In this document: positions 1-10,341 of the stretch, piece after piece
How positions within the stretch are numbered: position 1 is the first letter of the stretch
How the letters are laid out: each line of letters opens with the position of its first letter
Source: Lactuca virosa
Lineage: Eukaryota; Streptophyta; Magnoliopsida; Asterales; Asteraceae
Assembly: GCA_928212115.1 (NCBI GenBank)
Contig: CAKMRJ010005634.1
Span: 118,315,254 to 118,379,253 of the forward strand
Length of the DNA stretch: 64,000 nt
Direction of reading: 5' to 3'
Position numbers and translations under genes: made by a program
The notes under the pieces: generated by a model
The model's input: only the letters and a program-made list of their open reading frames with translations
What the model was told of the DNA's origin: nothing
Database searches by the model: none

Positions 1-2640
1 CAACCAACTCATAGGTAACAACTCATATCTCTAGGTTTGAAGACTTATATGATATTACCGTCTCACGATCACTCGAGATAAATTCCATGAAGTGATGCAA
101 GTGAGCGTGGGTTTTATCCAATACTCAAACTTATGAGCACTCATGAATGGTTGTAGCAACCATTGCTATGGCTAAACACCTTTAGTCATCTACAAGCACC
201 AATTCATGACCGTCTTAATTCATACCTACTTCCGACGTATGGACGACTGTGGAAGTTTTGAATAACTTAGTCATTCGAAAAAGAATAACCTAGTTATTAT
301 GGAAGTCAAAACATGCACAAGTGAAACACAGAATAATTGAATCCAATATGGTCTCAGCACTTATGAATATAAATAAAACACCTTTTATTCATCACCATAT
401 TGATTACACATTATTCTGTTTCGATTTATCAACTTAACACTTGAATTAAAACAATAGTTGTCCCATGCTCCAAGCATGTACACTATGTTTTCTAAACAAT
501 AGTCATGCCATACTCCAAGTATGCAAACTATGTTTGTCTATGATCCTTACTTTGTGAAGTAGATCAATTGAACAGATTCCAATGATGCTCATTTCACAAT
601 CCCAAATCCTTACCGTAATTGTAAGAATATCAAATTCTTGTCATTTACTGTAATCTGTTAGATTTTAAACTCATATGCATTGATCCTCTTGCAAGACTAT
701 GCACAAAGTCACAAAGACCCGCAACAGACATTACAAAGTATTCCAGTGGAGATCAATTCCATGGAAACGAAGTCTCACATTCAAAGTACATTCCTTTGAA
801 TATCCTTCTTGCATAAAAGTTCTAACTTTCTCATAGATTCTTAAAATCCAACTCCCAATATAAAAACATTTCCATATTCCCATTTTGACTATCACTTCTG
901 AACAAGAGCTACCTTTTTCAGAATATGTCAATATGGCTCTCTTCCAAAATTTAACACCATACTTCCAACTGTCCATGAGAAACCAATCTTAGGTAAACCT
1001 CAGATTGTCCTCGACAATTGCTTAATCATTTAGTCATATCCGGTTCTATTCCTTTTCCCTCTTAATGCTCTAGGCATTTTGAAAAATTTAGAACGGATAA
1101 ATATTATAGCACATGTGATCGACCCTATACCCGAAGCATATGGACACGATTCATGATTCATGATGTCTCACATAAAGACATGATACTAGATCAGTCTTTT
1201 GCTACAATATTTTTTATTTGCCATGTTTTCAAAAATCGACTATGAAGAGGAATGTCGTAATCATAATCGAATTTGAGAACGCAAATATATAGAATTCCCT
1301 TATGTTGAACCATTTATACATTAAAAATTATATATATATCTTGACTAAAGATGATCTCAATCCAAAACTTTTAGGATTTGAAATGAAGTATAATCTCCTC
1401 TCCCTTAATTATAGCAAAACAACCTTCCCAAGCGAAACTTTTGTTTTCTATAATTAACAATACTTATCATAATTGATTATGCTCCCACTAGCATAATAAT
1501 TATTTAGCATAACATTATGCTCCCACTAGCTTTGACATATACTCAGAAATCGACTTCTAGAAATCAATACTTTATTGAATTTCATCACCAAAGTTCAGAC
1601 TTCTGATACGAGATGCTTCGCAAAACTTTATCTAAGCTTCTCAGACTATACATCTTCCTTAGATAGCTCACATGTGTGTCTAAACAATTATGAAGAGGGA
1701 TGCCGTAATCATAATGTTTTAGACCTTTTGCCATTTCTCACAAGTCCATGTTAGTGTGCCGGTTAACCCACACGCTCCACTAACGACTTTGAGAATGCAA
1801 ATATCACAATTGCTATCTACTTAAAATCTACTTAGTGAAAGCGTTTCCTCACCATCATTTTCATGAATCGGAAAGAAACCTATGACACTTAGATTTTATG
1901 GTGTATGTGTTCCTATCCATGTGAATTTGTCAAAACCATAATCACAAGACAAGGTTAGTGACAAACTCAAACTCATATGAAATGAACTTGTTCAATCTTG
2001 ATTTCTTGCCTCTTCATAGCACAAGGGCCCACCAATGCTTCCAAGTTGTTATGCACACAATTGAGAACCCACAGAACTCACATACATAGTCAACTTTACC
2101 GGAATAGGCACAAAAACAAGGATTATGTCAACACGATAGGTTACAAACCTCAAGTCGTGTGCTAGCGATAACTAATAGGTTTTATCCTTGATTAGTTCTT
2201 GAAACTTTCAAGACCTTTAAGACTCCCACTGTCCTCTTGACATATAAGTTTTCTTTGTCAAGAACCATTCCTTGACAGACAAACAAATATTCAAGAGTTA
2301 GTGCGGATTCTTATCAAGATAAACACTTCACACAATTGGTCTTAGTTGGTCTTTGTTTTATCCAAAACAGCACAACTTACCAATTTCAAATGTTCAAGAG
2401 TAGAAAACATTTTACTCTACATTGATAAGTGTTTAAAACCCTTCTTTATGTCACTCAAGTTACCATCTTGGAGTATAACTTCAAGAATTTTTTTGGAATG
2501 GAAGTATGATTCATCTTCTTGATTTTAACCATTCCAACAATTCATGAATCCTCTTCTTAGCCATACAAATGCACTAAGATGTCCTTAGAGAATCAAATGG
2601 TTCCATAATCATTAAGATGATCATAAAACATGATACTAAA
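1..2640 (-). pseudogene. C1 non-coding 3' interior (decayed pol and 3' UTR)
   Basis: No open frame of useful length is present. The first 600 bases match the region after the RNase H domain in W (about 24900-25400, opposite strand), so they are the element's 3' untranslated part. The rest is AT-rich and collinear with C2. It carries three copies of CTCCCACT (about 1483, 1519, 2223), the complement of the polypurine motif, and two copies of a motif GAAGAGGGATGCCGTAAT-like (1244, 1692) that recurs before gag. Confidence 0.6.
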
Positions 2641-2990
2641 GTACTCTCCCATCTTTTCAGATTTGAGAAACTTTTATCTTTCTGCCTAATTTGATTCTTC
2701 CCATTCGCCCTGCCATACATTGAAACTTTTCCAATGTTTCAGAATTGTACTTAAACTTGTAGGTACAACCATATTTACTAAACTTTAGTAAATCATGACA
2801 AATAGTCTTATCGATCTTTGTGGTGGACTTTGACCTGCACACACCCAGTGTACCCGATCGTTTAGTATTTCACCTGACTCACATAAACATGTAGTCAGGG
2901 AATTAGTCTTAACTTTCCAAAAATGAAAATTCTCATTCATCATGCAATACAACCTGCATGATTCCAAGTTTCGGTCCAATTGAAACTTGG
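2641..2990 (-). pseudogene. C1 integrase-core relic
   Basis: Read on the minus strand this stretch aligns with the integrase core of W (about 22290-22520) and V (36710-36930). The line around SETLEKF and the LGRKIK block are recognisable, and flanking DNA aligns through the first catalytic-aspartate region. It is full of stops and substitutions, and no catalytic triad survives. The same decayed sequence is present in C2 at about 57880-58200, so the decay predates the separation of the two copies. This shows that the C lineage once had pol. Confidence 0.7.
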
Positions 2991-3425
2991 CTGATGAAAA
3001 TCTTTCCTTATTTGGTAAATTTAGACACTACCACAGATGAAAGAATCAAATTCATTATTGCTAGAAACATACAAACATTAACTTTCCATAAATGCCATTG
3101 CAAGGAGATATAAAATAAAGTAAAACAAAAATTTTATTTATTTATAAAATGCGGAAAAAAAACTTTTTCCTTACAATGCAACTTTAAATGGAAACTATGC
3201 TATTACATATTTCCTAGCAATCTATCATAACTCCTAAGTAGTAGCTCAAGAATCCGATCTTCGAACCATGCGATGAAATCCATCTTCGCGATCAGATTCA
3301 GCATACTCTTCTTTTAAGCTTCCTTCCCTTTGCTTGATCCTGCAAAACATTAAAATGCAACCCAGTCACATCATGTATTAAGAATCAACAATTAGGAACT
3401 TAACAGAGTTAGATAGTGGACTTAC

Positions 3426-4092
3426 CTGAAGCAGAACCATACATTCTGACTAAAGATCTCAGGTAGTCAGGGCAGCTTCGATTCTAATGTCCCTTTCCTT
3501 GGCAATGGAAACACACAGGCTCATCTAAGCCAGCACATAGAGCAGTCTCAGAAATGGCCTTTCTCTTATGATCATCACTTTTGACCATGGCCAATTTCTT
3601 CCCTTTAGGAGAAGGAATCATTTCTGGGATGTCCATGTCAGCTTGGGAGGCAGACCTTCCAATCAAAGTTGCTTGACCATTGCGCCAAATCATTGCTGAT
3701 TCAGCAGCAATTAGCAAATAGATAAGATCTATTAGGGTCATGTTGAGATCTGTCACATAGTAGTCTTTAACAAACTCACTATATGACTCAGGAAGTGACT
3801 GAAGAACCCAGTCAATAGCCAACTTTCTTGGGAACCCGACACCCATCATCCTTAGCCTGTCAATGTGTGCCTTCATCTCCAAAACATGTGCACACACTGG
3901 CTTTCCATCCTTGTGTTTACTATCCAATAGGACTTGAGTGAGTTTGAACTTTTCAAGTCTTCGAGCTTGTGAGTCGGGGAGAATAATTGGAGGAGGTGGA
4001 GGAAGTGAAGCATGATGTTGTGGGACATCATCTTCAAGAGGAAAGCTTGTTCCAAGAGATTTGGGAAGATCATACTTGTCTGAACCAGACAT
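3426..4092 (-). pseudogene. gag: C1 gag (capsid and zinc knuckle), single stop
   Basis: Copia-type Gag, the particle protein that packages element RNA. The start at 4090-4092 follows a splice-acceptor-like TAG. The frame is open for 202 codons. It has a proline-rich N-terminal segment (PPPPP near residue 33), a UBN2-type capsid part (residues about 50-135, with SLPESYSEFV), a basic linker, and the start of a CCHC knuckle (CFHCQGKGH). A TAG replaces the usual Trp after that His; beyond it, in frame, NRSCPDYL completes the knuckle. Changing one base of TGG explains the stop. Gag is open while pol of the same element is destroyed, which fits a gag-only lifestyle. It is shorter at the N-terminus than the V and W Gag. 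Confidence 0.8.
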
Positions 4093-4439
4093 CTACAATG
4101 GGAGAGATTCAAGTTAGTTGATTTAAAATCCTTAATATAACACCCAATATGAAATATTAAGGCTAGGACCCAACACAATATTTTATAACTTGGAAGAGGG
4201 ATGTTGTAATCCAAGCTATAGAATATTTGAAGGTAGGTGAATAACGATTCACCAATTTCCACCATAAAAACGAAATAATATATTAGGTTTTAATTGGATT
4301 TGAAATTCCTAGAGCTTTTGAGATTCATTGAACTTTTCAATGGCATGTTTCAATCTCGATTGTGCCCTTCAGGTTTTGTGACTGGGATGCCGAGGATCAC
4401 AAAACAAGGTGTGAATAACCATGCAAATTCACTTGGTAC

Positions 4440-4870
4440 CTTAATATTATCACCTAATCAATGTGCGGTTAACCACACGCGCTCCACCGATCTATGATAA
4501 ACATTAAGTCACCCTTTTCCATCCTTACTAGTCCAAGTTAGTGTGCCGGTTAACCACACACGCTCCACCAACGACTTGGTAAGGTACAAAGTGTAAATTT
4601 CATGGGTTAGCACCAAATTCACATTTTCTAAAGTAACTAAGATTGGGATTTATAAAAAAGGTTTAGTTACTTTATATTCATCTTTATACTTTTAATGAGA
4701 ATTATAGTCCTTGTCCTACCCGTTCGGCTAACGACCCTCCACCAGTCAAGGAAGCGGTTGGTGAGAGTGGACACCCATTAAGCTGTCATTTTATAGGCAA
4801 CAACGTTATACCCCCCTTATAGATCGACTTCATGAATGATGGGGCCTACTAACGGTAAGATGACTTGCTC
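4440..4870 (-). other. C1 conserved structured leader block
   Basis: This block holds two GGTTAACC-centred hairpins with GTGTG/CACAC arms (about 4462-4492 and 4540-4572) and the CCACC/GGTGG hairpin block (about 4720-4860). It aligns closely with C2, V and W although their gag proteins are far more diverged. In C1 the hairpin near 4739-4763 carries an extra base. Confidence 0.6.
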
Positions 4871-4879
4871 TTATACCTA

Positions 4880-4945
4880 TATATATATATATATAATATA
4901 TATATATATATCTATATATATATATATATAATATATTATACTTAT
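4880..4945. repeat. AT microsatellite in C1 leader
   Basis: Alternating TA runs with a few interruptions. C2 has only a short non-expanded AT stretch at the matching place (about 60160), so the expansion is private to C1. Confidence 0.9.
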
Positions 4946-5547
4946 AATGCTATAAAGTATAAGGGTTGAATTTTAACTTTTAAAACTCTAAGGTTGGAAC
5001 TAAAGTGTGTGTAAGACTTTACAAATTCCAAAACTTGAGGGCAAGTTTTGAACAATTCAAAAAAAACTTTTGGATTTTCATAACTTATGAGTAAGGTTTT
5101 AAAAAAAACTTTTAGTGAAGAGACTCTTGGTCATCCATAACTTGATGACAAGTTATGGAGTCCATAAAACTATTTATGATGAAAAAGACTCTTCAACTTG
5201 TGTAACCTATGGTTTTTAATGGGATTTAAAAGAAAAACTTTTGGTAATCCATAACTTGAGGACAAATTATGGATTCCATTAAAACACATCAAGATCAAGA
5301 ATTAACTAACAAACACTTTGCAACTAATTCCTATGATCTAACAAAACTCATAAGTTCATGAACATCCATATCAACAATTTTAAGAATCATATGAACACAT
5401 ACAAAACTTGAAATTTTGATAATAGCCTTTGAAATTGGATTATAATATACATCAAAAACAGGTTTTATAAGTCCAAAACAGTTTAGTGTAATGATTCTAG
5501 TCCAATTCCAGCTAAAAACACTCGAAAATCTGCACTCAGGGCCTCCT

Positions 5548-5630
5548 ACTCGTCGAGTGCATGAACCTACTCGACGAGTAGGATGAAGATATGCTTGGAC
5601 TCGACGAGTCCCCCCATGGACTCGGCGAGT
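5548..5630. promoter_or_regulatory. C1 cluster of ACTCGNCGAGT palindromes
   Basis: Four copies lie in 83 bases: 5548-5558 (N=T), 5569-5579 (A), 5599-5609 (A) and 5620-5630 (G). The cluster is about 85 bases into the leader from the LTR. The matching place in V (about 33870) lacks it. Function is unknown. Confidence 0.85.
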
Positions 5631-5700
5631 CCGCTGTTCAGTGGGCAGAAAATCGACTTTTTTTAGCATTTTGCATCAAGTATTCAAGAAAACAAGCCTA

Positions 5701-5713
5701 GGCTCTGATACCA
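5701..5713 (-). other. C1 primer binding site (tRNA-iMet type)
   Basis: The minus strand reads TGGTATCAGAGCC, one base inside the LTR end. This is the standard plant initiator-Met primer site for minus-strand DNA synthesis. Confidence 0.9.
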
Positions 5714-5714
5714 C

Positions 5715-6481
5715 TGTTGGGTTTTGAGCATTCTAACACTCCTATGGTGTACATGCAACCCTATAAACCTTGGATCTATGTTTTCTCTAAAATACATGTA
5801 AATAAGAATTTCCAAGGTTTACATCCTAACTAGCATGGCATGGGGAACTTGAATCATAAAATTACTAGTAGAATGACATACCTTTTAGTGGTGGTTGATT
5901 GCTTGGAGTTTGAGAGCCTAGCACCAATAGTGTGGATGCCTCAAATGGAAATCACAAATCACCACAAACTTTAGAAAACTCTTGAGAGAATAATGCACAC
6001 TCTTGAAATCGGCCACCACTCTTGTTCACACACCACTAGTGCCAAATCAAGTGCCAAAGACTCCTTTATATAGTGTGGAGGATTAGGGTTACATCAAATG
6101 TAAACCCTAATACCCATGATTCTTCCTTTCCAAGGATCCATGGATTAAAAGCTCCATGGACCATCCATGGACTCCCATGCAAGACTAGCCCATACTAAAT
6201 AAGCATTAGCCCACACTATATAAATACAAGAGCCCATATTGAATTAGTCACCTTTTGATCACTAAATTAATTCTTAATTAATTTAAGATCAATACTAATT
6301 AAATAATATGATTTCATATTAATATATTATACCTTATAATATATTAATAAATCATAAACATACTATTCTCAAAAGATTATCCATACAAATTGTTCGGGTG
6401 AAGTGCAACCCAAATGGACCATGCCGGGTCGGGTCAAATGCATCTCAAATATTGTTATGGACTTAGACACCTTATCCAACA
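5715..6481 (-). repeat. C1 5' LTR
   Basis: It runs TGTTGGGTTTTGAG to ATCCAACA on the plus strand, with the TG...CA ends of an LTR. It is 767 bp and matches both C2 LTRs (54111-54885, 61033-61809). The LTR end next to the primer site is on the left, so the element reads leftward. Confidence 0.9.
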
Positions 6482-6617
6482 CTTTATATGTACGAAACCC
6501 TTTTAACATATACTATAACTTAGTTAGGATTATTTATTCTTTATAATCTTCTATCAAAAGGTTATTTTTGACGCTTATTTCATCTAAATTGACTAGCCTG
6601 AATCTGCGAGTGTTACA
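6482..6617 (-). repeat. G-type LTR fragment hosting C1
   Basis: The reverse complement starts TGTAACACTCGCAGATTC and aligns with the start of the G LTRs (51195, 63560) for about 135 bases, ending where C1 begins. The rest would lie left of C1, outside the window. It interrupts the RNase H/integrase boundary of Z. Confidence 0.8.
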
Positions 6618-8415
6618 TTCGCTTTACCCGGATTTTAATAGATCTCACATTCATAATCCTTGACCACGTCCAGCCACCTGCGTTGCCTCATGTTTAGGTT
6701 TGGCTGATCCATAACATGTATCAAACTCTTGTGATCCGTGTAAACTATACAACGAACCCCATATAGAAAATGTCTCCAAATCATGAGGGCAAAAACCACT
6801 GCCCCCAACTCCAGGTCATGAGGGGGATATCGTGTCTCAGACGGCTTTAGCTACTGCGAATCATAAGCAATCACTCGTCGTCTCTGCATGAGGATCTCCC
6901 CTAAACCGGTGATGGATGCATCACAGAATAGCACAAAATCCTCAACTCCATCCGGGAGGGTCAATATTGGGGCCTCATATAACCTCTGTCGAAGAGTCTC
7001 AAATGACGACTGCTGCTCAGGGCCCCATCGGAAATCCACCCCCTTCCTCGTTAGACGAGTGAGGGGTACCGCAATCTTGGAGAAGTCTTGAATGAATCTC
7101 CGATAGTACCCTGCCAAACCCAGAAACTCCTGATCTCTTAGGGAGATTTCGGAACCTCCCACTACACTACAGCCTCGATCTTGGCCAGATCGACCATAAT
7201 CCCATCTTGCTTAACGAGGTACCCAAGGAATTGGACCTCTCGCAACCAAACTCGCACTTCGAGAACTTGGCATAAAGTCGTTCTCGCCTCAAAACCCCCA
7301 GAAGCTCTCGATGGTGCTCCTCATGTTGCTCTCTGGTCATGGAATACACCAAGATATCATCAATAAACACAATGACGGATTGGTCGAGCATCGGCCTACA
7401 TACCCAATTCATCAAATCCATAAACACAACAGGCGCATTGGTGAGCCCAAATGGCATCACCACGAACTCGTAATGCCCATAACGATTCCAAAACATGGTC
7501 TTCTCAACGTCCTCATCCCTCACTTTCACTTGATGATACCCAGACCTCAGATATATCTTGGAGAACCAAGATGCACCCTACAATTGATCAACGAGGTCAT
7601 CAATCTATGGAAATGGATAACGGTTCTTCACCGTTAACTTGTTCAACTCCCGATAATCAATGCACATTCAGTGTGAACCATCCTTCTTCTTGACGAACAA
7701 TATCGGTGCTCCCCATGCAGAACTGCTTGGTCTGATGAACTGCTTGCCTAGCAGCTCCTGCAGCTGACATGACAACTCCTGCATCTAAGGCGGTGACAAG
7801 CGGTACGGCTCCTTGGCAATCAGGGCTGCACCTGGCACAAGGTCAATCCTAAACTCGACCTGCCTCTCGGGAGGCACACCGGGTAACTCCTCCGGGAATA
7901 CATCAGCAAACTCCCTGACCACTGGGACCTCTGAAACTGAAATATGATCCCTAACTCGAGTGTCAACCACATAAGCCAAATAACTTGCACACTTGTGCTG
8001 AATATACTGATGATCCCTAGCTGCCCGAACAAAACCCTGAAGCGACCCTAGTGCCCTCTCCGTAAATAACTAGTTCTCCCCCACTTGGGGTTCTAACTAC
8101 CACTCGTTGACCCCTCACAATCAATCATGGCACCAAACCTGCTCAGTCAGTCCATATCCACAATCACACACACATCCCCCATGGGAATAGGGATCAAATC
8201 AATCGTATAAGGCACCCCGAACATCTCTAGTACACAACCCTGATATACCGCAGATACAGAAATCTCGTGTTCGTTGGCGATAGAAACCCACAAAGGACAT
8301 TCTAACTCCCCAATAGGCATATCAAACTCTCGACTGAATGATCGAGATATAAAAGACCGACTCGCACCCGAGTCAAACAACATAAGAGCAGGCAAAGAGT
8401 TAACTAGGAACGTAC
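6618..8415 (-). pseudogene. pol: Z pol: protease, RT, RNase H (broken)
   Basis: From right to left: protease with the FDSGASRSF active-site motif (about 8340-8390); the region before RT with VREFADVFPEELPGVPP (about 7870-7920); RT with a FIDDILVYS box (about 7340-7370), intact at the metal-binding aspartates; and an RNase H segment (LAGYYRRF, FCDASITGLG, about 6880-7110). Stops occur before MQEL, after KKKDGSH, after RYPFP and after DDLVDQL, with a frameshift after KCEFG. The RNase H end runs to NLNMRQRRW near 6665 and is then cut by the LTR fragment at 6617. It is a dead copy, yet its RT motif is better kept than in X. Confidence 0.8.
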
Positions 8416-8423
8416 CTATCAGG

Positions 8424-8503
<80 letters not shown>

Positions 8504-8547
8504 CATAACATAAAACATAATCAACAGAATAATAAACAGAAACATAC
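8416..8547 (-). other. Z candidate gag-protease intron with (TA)n
   Basis: Minus strand GTATGT...GATAG between gag and protease. Removing it restores the usual family continuity between the two frames. It is 132 nt, of which about 75 is an AT dinucleotide run; X and Y have about 60 nt at the same place. Unspliced, the frame stays open through the repeat and encodes a hydrophobic stretch. Confidence 0.4.
8427..8501. repeat. (AT)n microsatellite
   Basis: A near-perfect AT run of about 75 bases between the gag and protease frames of Z. Confidence 0.95.
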
Positions 8548-9347
8548 CGGTCACAACATCTGGAGCTGCTCTGGCCTCCTCGGCATTGAGCTAAAAAGCA
8601 CGACCTCGAGCCCTCGGGGGCTCCGCCCTGCCCTGACTCCCACCTGTGATCCTCAGAGTAGCCGGCGCTAGAGCTTGCACTAGCCTGGAAGCAAGAAAGG
8701 AGCACTATGCCTTCATATGGCCCACCTGATCACAATGATAACTAAGTCTGATGCTAGAAGATGGAGCCTACTGTTAGCAGTCCCTCACAATGTGACCCTG
8801 CTTTCCACATTTGTGGCATCCCGAAGAAGATCGAAAAGCTCCATCATGAACCTTGCCGCACTTCCCATAAGCGTGGCCCCTTTGACTCCGCGACCAAGAA
8901 TCGGTGGCCCTAAACCACTTCGGCGCAGGTTGCAACTACGTCGAGGTCGTTCTCTGCTCTCTCATCTGGAGCTCCATCTCAATTTCATGCCGTCTGGCGG
9001 CCTCCTGTAACTCTAGCAATGAATCATAACGTTGAGTGGATACAAACTGTCTGATATCCGTCTTGAGCTTGCTCAAGTAATTGGACATCTGAGCCTGCTC
9101 AGAAGCAGCAAACTCAGGACAAAAACATGACCCTCTCCGTGAACATCTTGGTGATCTTCATCACCGACTCAATCGCTTGTCTCAAATCCAAGTACTCATG
9201 GGCCAACCTCTCAAGCTCCACCAATGGAACATATCTAGAACGAAACATCTCTGAGAACCTGCTCCCAAGTCACTGCAATCCTCTACTCAGGAGAATACGA
9301 GCTGGTAACAAGTTTCCACCAATCCTTCGCTCCGGACCTAACTATAC
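8548..9347 (-). pseudogene. gag: Z gag (capsid part and zinc knuckles, broken)
   Basis: Minus-strand capsid remnant beginning at GAKDWWKLV (about 9340), through a segment homologous to the X and Y Gag with many stops and shifts, to a CCHC knuckle CHKCGKQGHIVRDC (about 8800-8845). That knuckle is intact. A second knuckle follows with its first Cys replaced and an internal stop (YHCDQVGHMKA*C). The N-terminal half is missing. Confidence 0.75.
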
Positions 9348-9352
9348 ATTGA

Positions 9353-10022
9353 ATCCTACGGCATGGAAGAGCTATTCCCATGCCATGGAGTTTTATTTAG
9401 ACGCGAAGCAGAATTATTGTCCCGGATGCCACGACATGGTTGACACTTTTCTATGTCATGGGGGAGTTTTTCATCGCAAGAAGGAAGATGTCATTCTAGA
9501 TATGATGTCGTGGTTATCGCTTACCACGTCGTGACCATACTATTATTCGTATTATCCCTTGTTCGACGACACGACGTGGTCGACACTTTCCCACGTCGTG
9601 GTCACTATACATTGCATTAGTTTGCAATCTTTTGCACCACAATTTAGAAGTCGACGTTCTTGATTTTATTTTCCGGCACATTCATAAGCAGCAATTCCAG
9701 TTTCCAGTCTTCCAGCAATTTATGGAGCAACTTTTAGCAGCCCCATTCGATCGCGCCACTACTACCCCATGGGAGTCCGTTCCAATTCTATCTCTTTAAT
9801 TTATGTTCTTTAATTGTTTTACCATGCAATGAGGACATTGCATCAAATAAGTGTGGGGTAGGGGTCAAATATAGGAATATAAGCATAGTGATAAATTAAA
9901 TCTTGAAAAATGACTAGGATTTAAAAATTATTAGAAAGATTTGAAACAATAATTTGAAATTGAATCTAGTGAAAAAATTGTTGTGTTGAGATCTAGGTTG
10001 CTAGCGTTGTGTGAGACGATCC
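9353..10022 (+). mobile_element. Athila/Tat-like Ty3 interior, 3' part (first piece)
   Basis: No gene is seen. The stretch CAATGAGGACATTGCATC followed by AAGTGTGGGGTAGGGG (about 9827-9870) is typical of the region downstream of pol in plant Athila/Tat elements. It also carries CCACGTCGTGG-type inverted repeats at about 9428-9600. It continues at 13012 beyond element U. Confidence 0.55.
9428..9600. promoter_or_regulatory. Cluster of CCACG-N-CGTGG words
   Basis: Copies or near-copies lie at about 9429, 9517, 9571 and 9588, some decayed by CpG to TpG/CpA changes (CCACGACATGG). The arms end in CG around a one-base spacer, the same architecture as ACTCG-N-CGAGT. Confidence 0.6.
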
Positions 10023-10341
10023 TGTTGGGAGTAAAACCCTAATTGTTATTTGATGAACAAGATGCGGAAAATAAGAACAAACACAATAAAGAAGATATGT
10101 CGAATGATTACTCAATTTATTCAAAACATGAGGAATAAATTACACTTTCAGAATAGACTAAAGAATCTAACTCTACATAAGAAGCCTCACAATGTTTGGC
10201 GGCTACATTTTGCCTCACTCTGAACCCTAATTATGAATAATACATGACTATTTATAGGGAAAAGACAAGTCTTGGGCTTTTAACCTACACTTCATCAAAG
10301 GGGCCCATTGTCATAATCCATGGAGTACATTGAACCCTACA
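10023..10341 (-). repeat. U 3' LTR
   Basis: TGTTGGGAGTAAAACC ... GAACCCTACA. A TATA-like CTATAAATAG is on the minus strand at 10248-10258. The polypurine tract (minus GAGGGGGAGATT) follows at 10342-10353. Confidence 0.85.

Larger units (their letters stand above)
4093..5881 (-). other. C1 candidate leader intron (LTR U5 to gag ATG)
   Basis: A donor-like AAAG|GTATGT lies inside the 5' LTR (G at 5881) and an acceptor-like TTGTAG lies directly before the gag ATG. The interval of 1789 nt contains the primer site, palindrome cluster and conserved hairpins. Equivalent pairs occur in C2, W and V. The splice call is inference; only the signals are seen. Confidence 0.4.
1..6481 (-). mobile_element. 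Copia element C1, pol-defective, cut by window edge
   Basis: Ty1/copia LTR retrotransposon in minus orientation. Its 5' LTR is at 5715-6481, the primer site at 5701-5713, a long leader at 4093-5700, gag at 3426-4092, and a decayed pol-derived stretch runs from about 3420 to the window edge. Positions 1-5714 match the interior of C2 (55328-61032) nearly base for base in length, so about 435 bases of interior and the 3' LTR lie outside the window. Its LTR ends, leader and integrase relic are related to W and V, which belong to the same broad lineage. It is inserted in a G-type LTR fragment whose remaining part starts at 6482. The lineage (Angela/Tork-like) is uncertain. Confidence 0.85.
6618..9352 (-). 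mobile_element. Chromovirus-like Ty3/gypsy element Z, partial
   Basis: Minus-strand gag, protease, reverse transcriptase and RNase H of a Tekay-like element related to X and Y. The integrase end is cut off by the G-type LTR at 6617, and the gag N-terminus stops at about 9350 against Athila/Tat-like DNA. No LTR of its own is seen here. Every frame is interrupted. Confidence 0.8.

Noticed and set aside
5548..5630. CRISPR-like array of short palindromes
   Set aside because: The repeats are 11 bases with irregular spacing in a plant retrotransposon leader, and there are no cas genes.
5331..5669. Minus-strand frame with repeated TRRV
   Set aside because: It is the accidental translation of the ACTCGACGAGT cluster in the C1 leader.
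5701..5713. tRNA-Met gene fragments
   Set aside because: The 12-15 base matches are primer binding sites next to LTR ends; no tRNA body is present.
8274..8513. Open frames with long YIYIYI runs (here and at 26418-27291)
   Set aside because: They are translations of AT and GA microsatellites on either strand, not proteins.
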